NCBI GenBank assembly: GCA_045629285.1
Contig: JAZQQY010000005.1
Coordinates: 19,428 to 83,427 of the forward strand
Source of the DNA: UBA1723 sp045629285
Lineage (GTDB): Bacteria > Bacteroidota > Bacteroidia > Bacteroidales > Paludibacteraceae
DNA length: 64,000 nt
Direction: 5' to 3'
Part shown: positions 46,926 to 54,961 of the stretch, piece by piece
Layout of the letters: each line of letters opens with the position of its first letter
How positions within the stretch are numbered: position 1 is the stretch's first letter
Notes under the pieces: model-generated
Database searches by the model: none
What the model saw: the letters and a program-made list of their open reading frames with translations, nothing else
What the model was told of the DNA's origin: nothing
Translations under genes and position numbers: made by a program

Positions 46926-48974
46926 TTAGTCTTCCTTTTGTTTATCAACATCCACTTCAGGAAGATCCTTCGACACACCTTCGTCAATAGTCTCTTCCTT
47001 AGCATCAGCAACTTTTTCAGAAGCCGAGTCATCATCCTTCTTATCTTCATTCTCACGCATAAGCTCCTCATTACGAGATTCCCACTTACGCTTTCCGAAG
47101 ATTCTCTCCAAGTCGTCTGCAAAGATCACCTCTCTCTCTACAAGAAGTTCAGCCAACTGACGATGACCTTCAGCATTGTCGCGAAGTACCTGCTTAGCAC
47201 GTTCGTACTGACTATTAATCAACGACTTGACTTCATCATCGATTAGTTTTGCAGTCTCTTCGGAATATGGTTTTGTAAATGAATAGTCTGCCTGGGAATC
47301 GTAGTAGCACAAGTTAGTAAGCTTGTCGCTCATACCATAATAAGCAACCATCGCGTATGCCTGCTTAGTGCTTCTCTCCAAATCATTGACAGCTCCCGTA
47401 CCGACAGTACCAAGAGTTATCTCCTCTGCAGCACGACCTCCAAGAAGCGAACACATCTTGTCAAGAAGATTCTCCTTAGTGATCAACTGTCTCTCCTCCG
47501 GCAAGTACCAAGCAGCTCCAAGAGCCATACCACGCGGAACAATTGTGACCTTGACTAGCGGATCTGCATACTGAAGCATCCAACTGATTGTTGCGTGACC
47601 GGCCTCATGCACGGCGATAGACCATTTCTCGGCACGAGTAGTGATCTTATTTTTCTTCTCCAAACCTCCGATGATTCTATCGACGGCGCTCAAGAAATCT
47701 TCCTTGTCAACCTGAGTCTTATTGCGACGAGCCGCGATCAAAGCAGCCTCGTTACATACGTTTGCAATATCGGCACCGCTGAATCCTGGTGTCTGGCGCG
47801 ACAAGAAATCAACATCGATATCGTCGGCAAGTTTCAACTTCGACAAATGAACATTGAAAATTGACTTTCTATCGTGAACATCAGGAAGGTCGACGTGGAT
47901 CTGACGATCAAAACGACCTGCACGAACCAAAGCCTTATCAAGAATGTCGACACGGTTAGTAGCAGCCAAGATGATTACTCCGGAGTTTGTTCCGAAACCG
48001 TCCATCTCAGTAAGCAACTGATTCAGAGTACTTTCACGCTCATCATTTCCACCACCCATACTTGCATTCTTACCACGTGCACGTCCGATGGCGTCAATCT
48101 CGTCGATGAAAATGATACATGGAGCTTTCTCTTTTGCCTGACGGAACAAGTCTCTTACTCGGCTTGCTCCCACACCGACGAACATCTCGACGAAATCCGA
48201 TCCTGAAAGTGAGAAGAAAGGCACGTCAGCCTCACCAGCCACAGCCTTTGCCAAAAGAGTCTTTCCTGTACCCGGAGGGCCGACAAGGATTGCACCTTTT
48301 GGAATTTTACCTCCAAGCTCTGTATAGCGAGACGGATTCTTAAGGAATTCAACGATCTCCTCAACCTCCTGCTTTGCTTCACTCAAACCAGCTACATCTT
48401 TGAATGTCACTTTGTTAGGATTATTTCCCTTCTCAAATAGCTGAGCCTTGCTCTTTCCAACGCTGAACACTCCGCCAGGTCCGGCACCGCCGCCACCCAT
48501 TCTCTGCATCATGAAGATCCAGAAGAAAACCAAAAGGATGAATGGTCCGAAAGTGTAAAGGAAGCCCTGGAAGAAACTGCTTTCTTCAGTGAACGCAAGA
48601 TTTACCTTATCCACACCCTCTGTCTTCTGCCACTCAGTCAAATCCTCAGTAAAGCGATCCGCTGAAGGAATCTTCACATGAACCTTTGGATTAGAAGCGT
48701 ACTTGATCGAATCACTACCGAATGCATTGGCCATCTTACCCTCTTTGATAGTAGCCTCAGCATACTTTTCGTTCGTGATTACTGTGATTTTTGAAACGGA
48801 ATTAGTCTCAACAAGATACTTAATCTCATTGTAGTCCAACTCCTTTGTTGCGTGATTGTCGTCTGAAAAATAAATTCCCACCAAGAAGACTGCCAACAAG
48901 CCATACAACCAATATAGTCCGGAAGTTGACTTGAAATTAGGTATCTTCGGTTTGTTGTTACTCTCTTGAGCCAT
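46926..48974 (-). CDS. ftsH: ATP-dependent zinc metalloprotease FtsH
   Basis: A 682-residue membrane-anchored AAA+ protease that degrades misfolded membrane proteins and selected regulators. Two N-terminal TM helices (~17-34 and ~132-150) flank a periplasmic domain. The AAA module has Walker A 'GPPGTGKT', Walker B 'CIIFIDEIDAIG' and the SRH 'ATNRVDILDKALVRAGRFDRQI'. The protease domain has the zinc motif HEAGH ('IAVHEAGHATIS'). The acidic tail after ~640 is poorly conserved in the family. Lies 5 bp after rsfS. Confidence 0.97.
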   Translation of the reverse strand: MAQESNNKPKIPNFKSTSGLYWLYGLLAVFLVGIYFSDDNHATKELDYNEIKYLVETNSVSKITVITNEKYAEATIKEGKMANAFGSDSIKYASNPKVHVKIPSADRFTEDLTEWQKTEGVDKVNLAFTEESSFFQGFLYTFGPFILLVFFWIFMMQRMGGGGAGPGGVFSVGKSKAQLFEKGNNPNKVTFKDVAGLSEAKQEVEEIVEFLKNPSRYTELGGKIPKGAILVGPPGTGKTLLAKAVAGEADVPFFSLSGSDFVEMFVGVGASRVRDLFRQAKEKAPCIIFIDEIDAIGRARGKNASMGGGNDERESTLNQLLTEMDGFGTNSGVIILAATNRVDILDKALVRAGRFDRQIHVDLPDVHDRKSIFNVHLSKLKLADDIDVDFLSRQTPGFSGADIANVCNEAALIAARRNKTQVDKEDFLSAVDRIIGGLEKKNKITTRAEKWSIAVHEAGHATISWMLQYADPLVKVTIVPRGMALGAAWYLPEERQLITKENLLDKMCSLLGGRAAEEITLGTVGTGAVNDLERSTKQAYAMVAYYGMSDKLTNLCYYDSQADYSFTKPYSEETAKLIDDEVKSLINSQYERAKQVLRDNAEGHRQLAELLVEREVIFADDLERIFGKRKWESRNEELMRENEDKKDDDSASEKVADAKEETIDEGVSKDLPEVDVDKQKED

Positions 48975-48979
48975 ATAAA

Positions 48980-49342
48980 TTAATCTAAATCAGGTATTTC
49001 TGTAATCTTCGCGTCCTCCCATAGCTCCTCGATGCGATAAAACTCGCGAGCTTCAGGTAGCATAACGTGAACGATTATTTCTCCATAATCGATGGCAATC
49101 CACTGACCGTTCTCATAACCGTCGGAAACCATGGAATGCACTCTCAACTCGCTTCTCACATAATGCTTTACAGAATCAGCGATGCTGACAACGTGAGTAG
49201 TCGAATTGCCTTCACAAATTACAAAGTAAGGGCAGCTGTAGCTTTCCAACTCTGTCATATCTACAGTAACGATTTTCTTCGCCTTTCGTTCCTGCATTCC
49301 TTCAACTATCTTTTGGATAATTGTCTTTGTATCTACTGTCAT
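48980..49342 (-). CDS. rsfS: Ribosomal silencing factor RsfS
   Basis: A 120-residue protein of the RsfS/Iojap (DUF143) family, which binds L14 of the large subunit and blocks subunit joining when nutrients are short. It shows 'IVTVDMTELESYSCPYFVICEGNSTTHV' and 'ENGQWIAIDYGEIIVHVMLPEAREFYRIEELWEDA', the two conserved blocks. The rsfS-ftsH order is, to my knowledge, conserved in Bacteroidales. Confidence 0.95.
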   Translation of the reverse strand: MTVDTKTIIQKIVEGMQERKAKKIVTVDMTELESYSCPYFVICEGNSTTHVVSIADSVKHYVRSELRVHSMVSDGYENGQWIAIDYGEIIVHVMLPEAREFYRIEELWEDAKITEIPDLD

Positions 49343-49368
49343 TAAATTCTTTGTTTATATATTGGTTA

Positions 49369-50709
49369 TTATATTGCCAATAATTTCTCTTTCGCAGCCT
49401 CGACCTTTTCAAAATTGAACTCCGAAATAGTCTTGTTCATAAGGGCTGTGATGCCGTCGTTGCAAAGGTTGCCGATACTACCCTGATGAGTATGGTTGAT
49501 ATTCTTGTTAGGCTTGAACTCTCCGGCCTCGCAAGCCAATCCAACCTTCTTGTATGCGTCTCTGAACGGCATTCCCTCAAGAGCCAAACGGTTGACCTCC
49601 TCAACACTGAAGATGAAGTCGTACTTAGGATCGTCAAGAATATGCTCGTTGATCTTAACGTCACTCATTATATGAGTAGTCATCTTGATACAATCCAACA
49701 ACTCACCGATCGATGGCATGAACACTTCCTTAATAATCTGCAAATCACGGAAATAACCGCTTGGAAGATTATTGATAAGCATCATGATCTGCTGTGGAAG
49801 GCTCTGAATCTTGTTGCACTTAGCACGTGTCAACTCAAATACATCCGGATTTTTCTTGTGCGGCATGATGCTTGATCCTGTCGTGCACTCATCAGGAAGT
49901 TTGATGAAACCGAAGTTCTGAGATGTGAACATACAAGCGTCAAAAGCCAACTTGGATAGAGTTGCAGCGATACCTGCCAAAGCAAACGACACTGTCTTCT
50001 CCATCTTACCGCGACACATCTGCGCATACACCACATTATAGTCCATAGTGTCGAAGCCCAAAAGGTCAGTAGTCATCTGACGGTTCAACGGGAACGACGA
50101 ACCATAACCTGCAGCCGAACCAAGAGGATTTCTGTTAGTTACCTTCCAGGCAGAAAGTAGAAGCTCCATATCGTCGGCAAGGCTCTCAGCGTAAGCACCG
50201 AACCAAAGGCCGAACGACGACGGCATTGCGATCTGCAAATGTGTGTAGCCAGGAAGAAGTACATTCTTATATTTCTCGCTCTGCTGGATCAACACATTGA
50301 ACAAGCCCTCGACAGCCTCAACAACACTCTTGATCTGCTCTCTTGTCCACAACTTCATGTCGACAAGAACCTGGTCGTTACGTGAACGGCCACTGTGGAT
50401 CTTCTTTCCTAAGTCGCCAAGATTACGCGTTAGCATAAGCTCAACCTGAGAATGAACATCCTCTATTCCCTCTTCAATCACAAATTCGCCACGATGTGCA
50501 GCCAAATAAATCTTTTTCAATTCTGCAAGCAACACAGGAAGCTCATCCTTGGCAATCAAGCCAATCGACTCCAACATAGTGATATGAGCCATTGAACCCA
50601 AAACATCACATTCAGCCAAGTACAAATCCATCTCACGGTCCTTACCTACCGTAAACTTCTCAATCTCTGCGTTTGTAGCCTTGCCTTTGTCCCACAACTT
50701 TGTAGCCAT
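49369..50709 (-). CDS. argH: Argininosuccinate lyase
   Basis: Last step of arginine synthesis: argininosuccinate to arginine and fumarate. The 446-residue protein has the fumarase-superfamily signature 'GSSIMPHKKNPD' with the catalytic serine loop, the 'GRSRNDQVLVDMKLW' region and 'PGYTHLQIAMPSSFG' with the catalytic histidine. It starts 27 bp after a small membrane-protein gene and ends 26 bp before rsfS, so it probably shares their transcript. Confidence 0.95.
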   Translation of the reverse strand: MATKLWDKGKATNAEIEKFTVGKDREMDLYLAECDVLGSMAHITMLESIGLIAKDELPVLLAELKKIYLAAHRGEFVIEEGIEDVHSQVELMLTRNLGDLGKKIHSGRSRNDQVLVDMKLWTREQIKSVVEAVEGLFNVLIQQSEKYKNVLLPGYTHLQIAMPSSFGLWFGAYAESLADDMELLLSAWKVTNRNPLGSAAGYGSSFPLNRQMTTDLLGFDTMDYNVVYAQMCRGKMEKTVSFALAGIAATLSKLAFDACMFTSQNFGFIKLPDECTTGSSIMPHKKNPDVFELTRAKCNKIQSLPQQIMMLINNLPSGYFRDLQIIKEVFMPSIGELLDCIKMTTHIMSDVKINEHILDDPKYDFIFSVEEVNRLALEGMPFRDAYKKVGLACEAGEFKPNKNINHTHQGSIGNLCNDGITALMNKTISEFNFEKVEAAKEKLLAI

Positions 50710-50736
50710 ATCCGTAATTTAAAAGGGAACTAATTA

Positions 50737-50919
50737 TTATTTACCGTTTCCGATGAACATTTTGTTAAGGAAGATGTAAGAACCGATACCAGTAACGAAC
50801 AAGATAGCGGAAATTACCAAAATGATGTTGTCTGTCAACTCAGCAAAGCTGTATACTGCCAATAGAACAACTCCCAACAAAACCAAAATAGCCCCTAGGC
50901 TTCTCTTTAATTGATCCAT
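50737..50919 (-). CDS. Small two-helix membrane protein
   Basis: A 60-residue protein with two hydrophobic helices (~9-26 and ~31-52) and short charged ends. This resembles DUF3098-type small membrane proteins of Bacteroidota. It leads the argH-rsfS-ftsH unit. Function unknown. Confidence 0.75.
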   Translation of the reverse strand: MDQLKRSLGAILVLLGVVLLAVYSFAELTDNIILVISAILFVTGIGSYIFLNKMFIGNGK

Positions 50920-50976
50920 ATTCTTATCTTATTATACACAATTATTCTGCAAATTACGCATAATTTTTTTTCATAA

Positions 50977-51009
50977 CAAAAGTATATGCATAAAAAATTT
51001 GGTTTCAAG
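50977..51009 (-). promoter_or_regulatory. Promoter of the argH-rsfS-ftsH unit
   Basis: Minus-strand -7 box TACTTTTG (50977-50984) is exact. CTTG (51006-51009), 21 bp upstream, matches 3 of 4 of the -33 box and lies inside the first unit of the TTTCAAG repeat. Confidence 0.42.
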
Positions 51010-51113
51010 TTTCAAGTAATTAGTTTCAAGTTTCAGGTTTCAAGTTTCAAGTTTCAGGTTTCAGGTTTCAGATGACCTGCACCACACACTACTTTAAACC
51101 TGAAACCTGAAAC
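51001..51113. repeat. TTTCAAG/TTTCAGG tandem array with a 17-bp inverted copy
   Basis: About nine 7-bp units fill 51001-51071. The last 17 bases of the regular part (51051-51067) are exactly inverse-complementary to 51097-51113, so a long hairpin with a 29-base loop can form. It covers most of the 298-bp gap between two divergent genes. Confidence 0.85.
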
Positions 51114-51217
51114 AAAATAATGTTAATACTAAGGTTAAAAAAGCTAAAACCACACTATCTCTGCTCTATTTTGTTTTACTTTGCAAAAGATTATAGAAAA
51201 ACATAATTTTTACTGCT

Positions 51218-51601
51218 ATGAAAAAAGGGATAGTTTTATTGATACTTACTCTGTTCTGCGGACTAACTTCGATATTCGCACAGGGTTTTGACCAGCGTCG
51301 CTACGATAACGGATTGCAGCAGATTGCGGAACACAACCGTAACTACTTCCGTAATCAGGGTTGGATAGAAAACAATTGGCACCAACTTTCAAGCTGGTAT
51401 CCGGATGTACTACTTATTAATAATGAGGAAAAAGCTTACGTGGCTGACGCAATCTGTTCACCAAAGATCAAATCAAGATTCGCGGCACTCAACAGAATCA
51501 AGAAAGACGGTGGTCTGCCTACCCTTCGCGAGGTAGAGGATTTCAACCTTATGTTGTGGGATGAGATCGACGCGGTAGTCAACCGCATGTATAGACGATA
51601 A
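51218..51601 (+). CDS. Small secreted hypothetical protein
   Basis: 127 residues with a clear signal peptide (~1-22, cleavage before QGFDQ). The mature part (~105 residues) is helical and polar with several aromatic residues ('NRNYFRNQGWIENNWHQLSSWYPD', 'REVEDFNLMLWDEID'). No family is recognised. A plausible hairpin terminator follows. It is divergent from the argH unit. Confidence 0.75.
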   Translation: MKKGIVLLILTLFCGLTSIFAQGFDQRRYDNGLQQIAEHNRNYFRNQGWIENNWHQLSSWYPDVLLINNEEKAYVADAICSPKIKSRFAALNRIKKDGGLPTLREVEDFNLMLWDEIDAVVNRMYRR

Positions 51602-51621
51602 GGGGTAAATCCAAGATATAA

Positions 51622-51665
51622 ATGTAGAAACGCCACTGATGCGAAGTCTCTTCTACATAGATTTT
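51622..51665 (+). terminator. Hairpin after the small secreted gene
   Basis: ATGTAGAA (51622-51629) pairs with TTCTACAT (51651-51658), with a partly paired interior, followed by AGATTTT. Moderate terminator. Confidence 0.55.
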
Positions 51666-51778
51666 CCCAAAAATAACATACTGAAATATATGATCAAAAA
51701 CCACGCAAAAAATTTATTTGTCTAATTTTCAATTAAATATAAACTTTTTCAAAAATTTATTCTTGAAATTGGCAAAGT

Positions 51779-51793
51779 TGGCACGGTTTTTGT
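51779..51793 (+). promoter_or_regulatory. Sigma-54-like promoter
   Basis: TGGCACG-GTTT-TTGT fits TGGYAYR-N4-TTGC except for the last C (T here). The -24 GG (51780-51781) and -12 pair (51792-51793) have the required 10-base gap. Transcription would begin near 51805. Confidence 0.45.
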
Positions 51794-51804
51794 AGTTAAT
51801 ATAG

Positions 51805-51920
51805 TGACGATGTGAATCGGTAATTTGTAGTTTAGTCCTAATATTAAATCCTTTTATGCTATCTATGATAGTAAAAAGCAGAAATTTTAACTTTTTGTTA
51901 GAATTTCTGCTTTTTGTTTT
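51805..51920 (+). ncRNA. Candidate small RNA 1 (predicted sigma-54-dependent)
   Basis: About 115 nt between a sigma-54-like promoter and a strong terminator, with no open frame of note. It holds a small hairpin CTATC-TAT-GATAG (51859-51871) just before the terminator. All of this is prediction; there is no family match that I recognise. Confidence 0.4.
51873..51915. terminator. 19-bp terminator hairpin of candidate small RNA 1
   Basis: Left arm 51873-51891 (AAAAAGCAG...) pairs along 19 bp, with one T-G wobble, to 51897-51915 (...CTGCTTTTT) around a TTTTT loop. It would work on either strand. Confidence 0.85.
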
Positions 51921-51948
51921 GTCAATTCCCAAAAAAGATATATTTTTG
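51918..51948 (+). promoter_or_regulatory. Canonical Bacteroidales promoter of candidate small RNA 2
   Basis: TTTG (51918-51921), exactly 19 bp, TATTTTTG (51941-51948): an exact match to TTTG-N19-TAnnTTTG. Predicted start near 51955. Confidence 0.75.
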
Positions 51949-51954
51949 TGTCGT

Positions 51955-52069
51955 AAAACATAAAACGAGGCATTTAAGCCAGTTTATGTTACAGAATAGA
52001 TCTTCATATCTAAGTTATCATATTTTAGGTTTAGGCAGGTCCCCAATTGTTTGGCGACCTGCTTTTTTT
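51955..52069 (+). ncRNA. Candidate small RNA 2
   Basis: About 115 nt from an exact promoter to an intrinsic terminator. The 5' end folds into a long stem: AACATAAA-C (51957-51966) with GTTTATGTT (51982-51990), topped by GGC-ATTTAA-GCC. An unpaired A/U-rich middle follows, then the terminator (52035-52069). No start codon with a sensible reading frame. This promoter/5'-stem/linker/terminator plan is that of trans-acting small RNAs. Not recognised as a named family. Confidence 0.6.
52035..52069 (+). terminator. Terminator of candidate small RNA 2
   Basis: GCAGGTC (52035-52041) pairs with GACCTGC (52056-52062), with an inner CCAA/TTGG, then seven Ts. Confidence 0.88.
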
Positions 52070-52106
52070 ATGTAAAAAGTAAAAAGTAAGAATTTAACAT
52101 TCCGCA

Positions 52107-52138
52107 TTTCTAATTTAGCGTTTCATTTCCTACATTTG
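52107..52138 (+). promoter_or_regulatory. Promoter of the symporter-peptidase unit
   Basis: -7 box TACATTTG (52131-52138) is exact. TTTC (52107-52110), 20 bp upstream, matches 3 of 4. Start near 52145, 17 nt before the ATG. Confidence 0.6.
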
Positions 52139-52161
52139 CATCAATAAATACAGATATTATA

Positions 52162-53754
52162 ATGGAAAACACTAGTTATTGCTCGTTTAAAGAGAAATTT
52201 TGTTTTGCGCTTGGAGACGCGAGTGCAAACATCGCATGGAGAGGTGTCGCAGCCTTCTTGACTATCTTTTACACCGACGTTTTTGGTCTTACTCCGGCTT
52301 CTGTCGGACTGCTAATGTTGATCTGCCGTTCGAGTGACGGTGTGAGCGACGTCGCAATGGGTATGATCGGAGACAGAACAAAATCCAAATATGGACATTT
52401 CCGTCCATGGGTTCTTTGGACAGCTATTCCACTTGGTGTAATCCTTTCTTTGCTTTTCACTGCTCCCGACTGGAGTTATGAAATGAAACTTGTGTATGCC
52501 TACACTACTTATATCCTTTTCACACTAATCTACACTGCCAACAACATTCCTTACGGTGCGTTGATGGCGGTAATGACTCCAAACGAGAATGAGCGTACTT
52601 CACTTGGATCTTTCCGTATGATCGGTGCCTTCACAGGTGGTATGCTTGTGCAGGGTTCTCTTCTTGCTTTGGTGGCTTACTTCGGTAACGTCAACCCAAC
52701 AATTGAACTTGAGCAGAAGGCTCCTACTGAATATGTGGTGACTGTATCTTCTCCAGAGGATGTCAAGAATGCTAAAATCGCCACAACTCACGGTCTTCTC
52801 GGTAGCGTCGCCAAATTCCAGATGCAAGGCGACACAGCCGCTCCAACTCTTGGTAAGAGTTTTGAGATGAAGGCAAACAAGAAATACACTTTCACAATCA
52901 CTGGTGAGAGCGACCTTACAAAGGATAATATCTCTCTAATCAACCAGAGCACAGGCTACAGCAAGAGTATGTATATCATGAGTGCTATTCTTGCTCTTTG
53001 TATGTTCCTGACTTTCTGGGGCACAAGAGAACGTGTGGCTCCTTCAAAAGATCAGCAGGACGACCTAAAGCAAGATTTTAAGGATCTAATGAAGAACAAG
53101 CCTTGGCTTATCCTAATCATCGCTGGTCTTGGATACAATATCTACAACAACATGAAGACTGGTATCATCGCCATCTACTTCACTCACTACGTCGGAAACG
53201 CCGCTCTTGCCGGTATGTACTTCGTAGCGTTGATGCTAATCAGTATTGTGGCAGCCATGATCACTCCGTCTTTATGTAATAAATTTGGTAAGAAGAACGT
53301 ATTCATCGGTTCGATGGTGGCAACATCATTCATCAACGTATTGCTTTACTTCTTCGGTCCAACTCAGATTCTTATGATTTTTACAGTAGGTATGGCATCA
53401 GAGTTGTTTGCAGCCATCCTTCCTACTCTATTCTTCGGAATGCTTGGCGACGCTGCCGACTATGGAGAGAAGATGTTCGGACGCCGTGCCACAGGACTTG
53501 TCTACTCAGCAGGAAGCTTCGTTACAAAGTTTGGTGGTGGTATAGCCTCAGCAATCATCGGATTCGTGCTTGGCCTTTACGGTTACGACGGACAGGATTC
53601 ATCAGCTATCCAGGGAGCCATCCCAGGAATCATTAATCTAATGAGTTGGATTCCAGCTGTTATCAACTTGGCATTTGCAGTATCGATGCGGTACTATCCA
53701 ATCACATCAGTGGCAAAATCAGAATCAACATCAATTGCAACAAAAGAAGATTAA
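52162..53754 (+). CDS. GPH-family (MelB-like) sugar:cation symporter
   Basis: A 530-residue MFS-fold transporter. The N-terminal 'FCFALGDASANIAWRGVAAFLTIFYTDVFGL' and the loop 'MGMIGDRTKSKYGHFRPWVLWTAIPLG' (D-R-T---G-FRPW) are the hallmark of the glycoside-pentoside-hexuronide family. An extra ~75-residue soluble insert (~178-260, 'PTIELEQKAPTEYVVTVSSPEDVKN') splits the halves, longer than in MelB and periplasmic or cytoplasmic depending on helix count. The substrate is probably a sugar or glycoside taken up with Na+ or H+. The M28 lipoprotein gene follows 2 bp after the stop. Confidence 0.87.
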   Translation: MENTSYCSFKEKFCFALGDASANIAWRGVAAFLTIFYTDVFGLTPASVGLLMLICRSSDGVSDVAMGMIGDRTKSKYGHFRPWVLWTAIPLGVILSLLFTAPDWSYEMKLVYAYTTYILFTLIYTANNIPYGALMAVMTPNENERTSLGSFRMIGAFTGGMLVQGSLLALVAYFGNVNPTIELEQKAPTEYVVTVSSPEDVKNAKIATTHGLLGSVAKFQMQGDTAAPTLGKSFEMKANKKYTFTITGESDLTKDNISLINQSTGYSKSMYIMSAILALCMFLTFWGTRERVAPSKDQQDDLKQDFKDLMKNKPWLILIIAGLGYNIYNNMKTGIIAIYFTHYVGNAALAGMYFVALMLISIVAAMITPSLCNKFGKKNVFIGSMVATSFINVLLYFFGPTQILMIFTVGMASELFAAILPTLFFGMLGDAADYGEKMFGRRATGLVYSAGSFVTKFGGGIASAIIGFVLGLYGYDGQDSSAIQGAIPGIINLMSWIPAVINLAFAVSMRYYPITSVAKSESTSIATKED

Positions 53755-53756
53755 GG

Positions 53757-54752
53757 ATGAATATTCATAAAATCATTATAGCGACAGCCTTGGCAACAGG
53801 GCTGTCTGCTTGTTTCTCACAAGGAGAAAAGACGCAGGAATCGCCTAAAGTCTCGACAAAAAAGGAGGTTAAGGTTGATTTCAATGCCGACAGTGCCTAC
53901 AGCTACATTGCCAAACAGTGTGAGTTTGGCCCACGAATCTTGGAAAGTAAGGCTCACGACAATTGCGTCGACTACATGACAAGCGAGTTGCGTCGACATG
54001 GAGCAGATATCGTCGACGTGCAGAAGTGCGAGGTTGTCGACTGGGAGAATAAAAAGCGTAAGGCAGAGAATATCATCGCGCATTTCAATCCGTCGGCAAA
54101 GAAAAGAGTCATTCTTTTTTCTCACTGGGATTCACGCCCCTGGGCTGACCAGGATGGCAATGAGGCGACGCGACGCACTCCTATCGACGGTGCCAACGAC
54201 GGTGCGAGCGGAGTCGGCGTAATCCTTGAGATTGCACGCCAGTACAAATTGACAGATATGAAAGTCGGTTTGGATATCGTCTTCTTTGATGCAGAGGATC
54301 TTGGCGAGCCGACATTCATCACAGGAGGCAGAGGCAACAACGACTCATGGTGTCTTGGCTCACAATACTGGGCTCGCAACTATAAGGCCGATTCCATCGC
54401 CAAACCACGTTTCGGTATTCTTCTCGACATGGTGGGCGACGCGGATGCCAAATTCCACGTCGACTATACCTCTGGAAGATTGGCAAGCATAGCAGTCAAT
54501 AAGATCTGGACTACAGCCAAAAACCTTGGCTACGGTGAGACTTTCGAGATGCGTGAGAGCGGACAGCTTATCGACGACCATGTGCAGGTATGCCAGTATG
54601 CGGACATCCCTACCGTCGACATCATCGATTTCACCGCATATAGAGGTTTTCCAGAGACATGGCACACCCATCAGGATGTGATCGGAAACATCAGCAAGTC
54701 AACGCTTAAAGCTGTAGGTGAGACTATCATGACGGTGATGGCGAAAGAATAA
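53757..54752 (+). CDS. M28-family peptidase lipoprotein (glutaminyl-cyclase-like)
   Basis: A 331-residue lipoprotein from the ATG at 53757, two bases after the symporter stop. A longer frame from 53646 overlaps the symporter and has no signal peptide. Signal peptide with lipobox GLSAC (C19). The M28 zinc site is visible: 'FSHWDSRPWAD' (H-x-D), 'DGANDGASGVG' (bridging D), 'FFDAEDLGEP' (E-D) and a late 'ETWHTHQD' histidine. This order and the D-G-A-S-G motif also fit bacterial glutaminyl-peptide cyclotransferases, which share the fold; aminopeptidase versus cyclase cannot be decided from the sequence alone. Confidence 0.87.
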   Translation: MNIHKIIIATALATGLSACFSQGEKTQESPKVSTKKEVKVDFNADSAYSYIAKQCEFGPRILESKAHDNCVDYMTSELRRHGADIVDVQKCEVVDWENKKRKAENIIAHFNPSAKKRVILFSHWDSRPWADQDGNEATRRTPIDGANDGASGVGVILEIARQYKLTDMKVGLDIVFFDAEDLGEPTFITGGRGNNDSWCLGSQYWARNYKADSIAKPRFGILLDMVGDADAKFHVDYTSGRLASIAVNKIWTTAKNLGYGETFEMRESGQLIDDHVQVCQYADIPTVDIIDFTAYRGFPETWHTHQDVIGNISKSTLKAVGETIMTVMAKE

Positions 54753-54765
54753 TTCATAATGCACA

Positions 54766-54807
54766 ATTGTCGGTATATTCCCGTATTTTGGAATATACCG
54801 ACAATTA
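54766..54807 (+). terminator. Terminator after the M28 gene
   Basis: A perfect 17-bp inverted repeat (54766-54782 with 54791-54807; core TTGTCGGTATATTCC) around an 8-base loop. The run after it is AT-rich (ATATTT) rather than a pure T tract. Confidence 0.75.
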
Positions 54808-54827
54808 TATTTGGAGATTATTTAACA

Positions 54828-54928
54828 GTTGTCCAAATATGAGGATTGTTAAGGACGGAACGTCCTAACCACCCCCATCAACGCGAGGCCGTAGGCCGAG
54901 CGTATAAAAAAGCGTGTGTTGGACAACT
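54828..54928 (+). ncRNA. Predicted three-way-junction RNA element upstream of the 54962 gene
   Basis: Outer stem P1: AGTTGTCCAA (54828-54837)/TTGGACAACT (54919-54928), 10 bp exact. P2: GTT-AGGACG-GAA-CGTCCT-AAC (54848-54869, one bulged A). P3: ACGC-GA-GGCC-GTA-GGCC-GA-GCGT (54881-54903), where the facing GA steps would form tandem sheared G-A pairs. It ends 33 nt before the next start codon, as a cis-regulatory leader would. It could instead be a REP/MITE-like DNA element. Confidence 0.45.
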
Positions 54929-54961
54929 CGTATATAATTGTCTTATATAAAACTAAGAGAT

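Larger units (their letters stand above)
51602..52161. other. 560-bp non-coding region with two candidate small-RNA units
   Basis: No convincing coding frame. It contains, in order, a hairpin after the small secreted gene, a sigma-54-like promoter with a 19-bp terminator hairpin ~70 bp downstream of its predicted start, a canonical Bacteroidales promoter followed by a second terminator, and the promoter of the symporter gene. The parts are listed separately. Confidence 0.7.

Noticed and set aside
51729..51932. 67-codon minus-strand frame over the candidate small RNA
   Set aside because: Very AT-rich, low complexity, runs through the terminator hairpin, no start signal.
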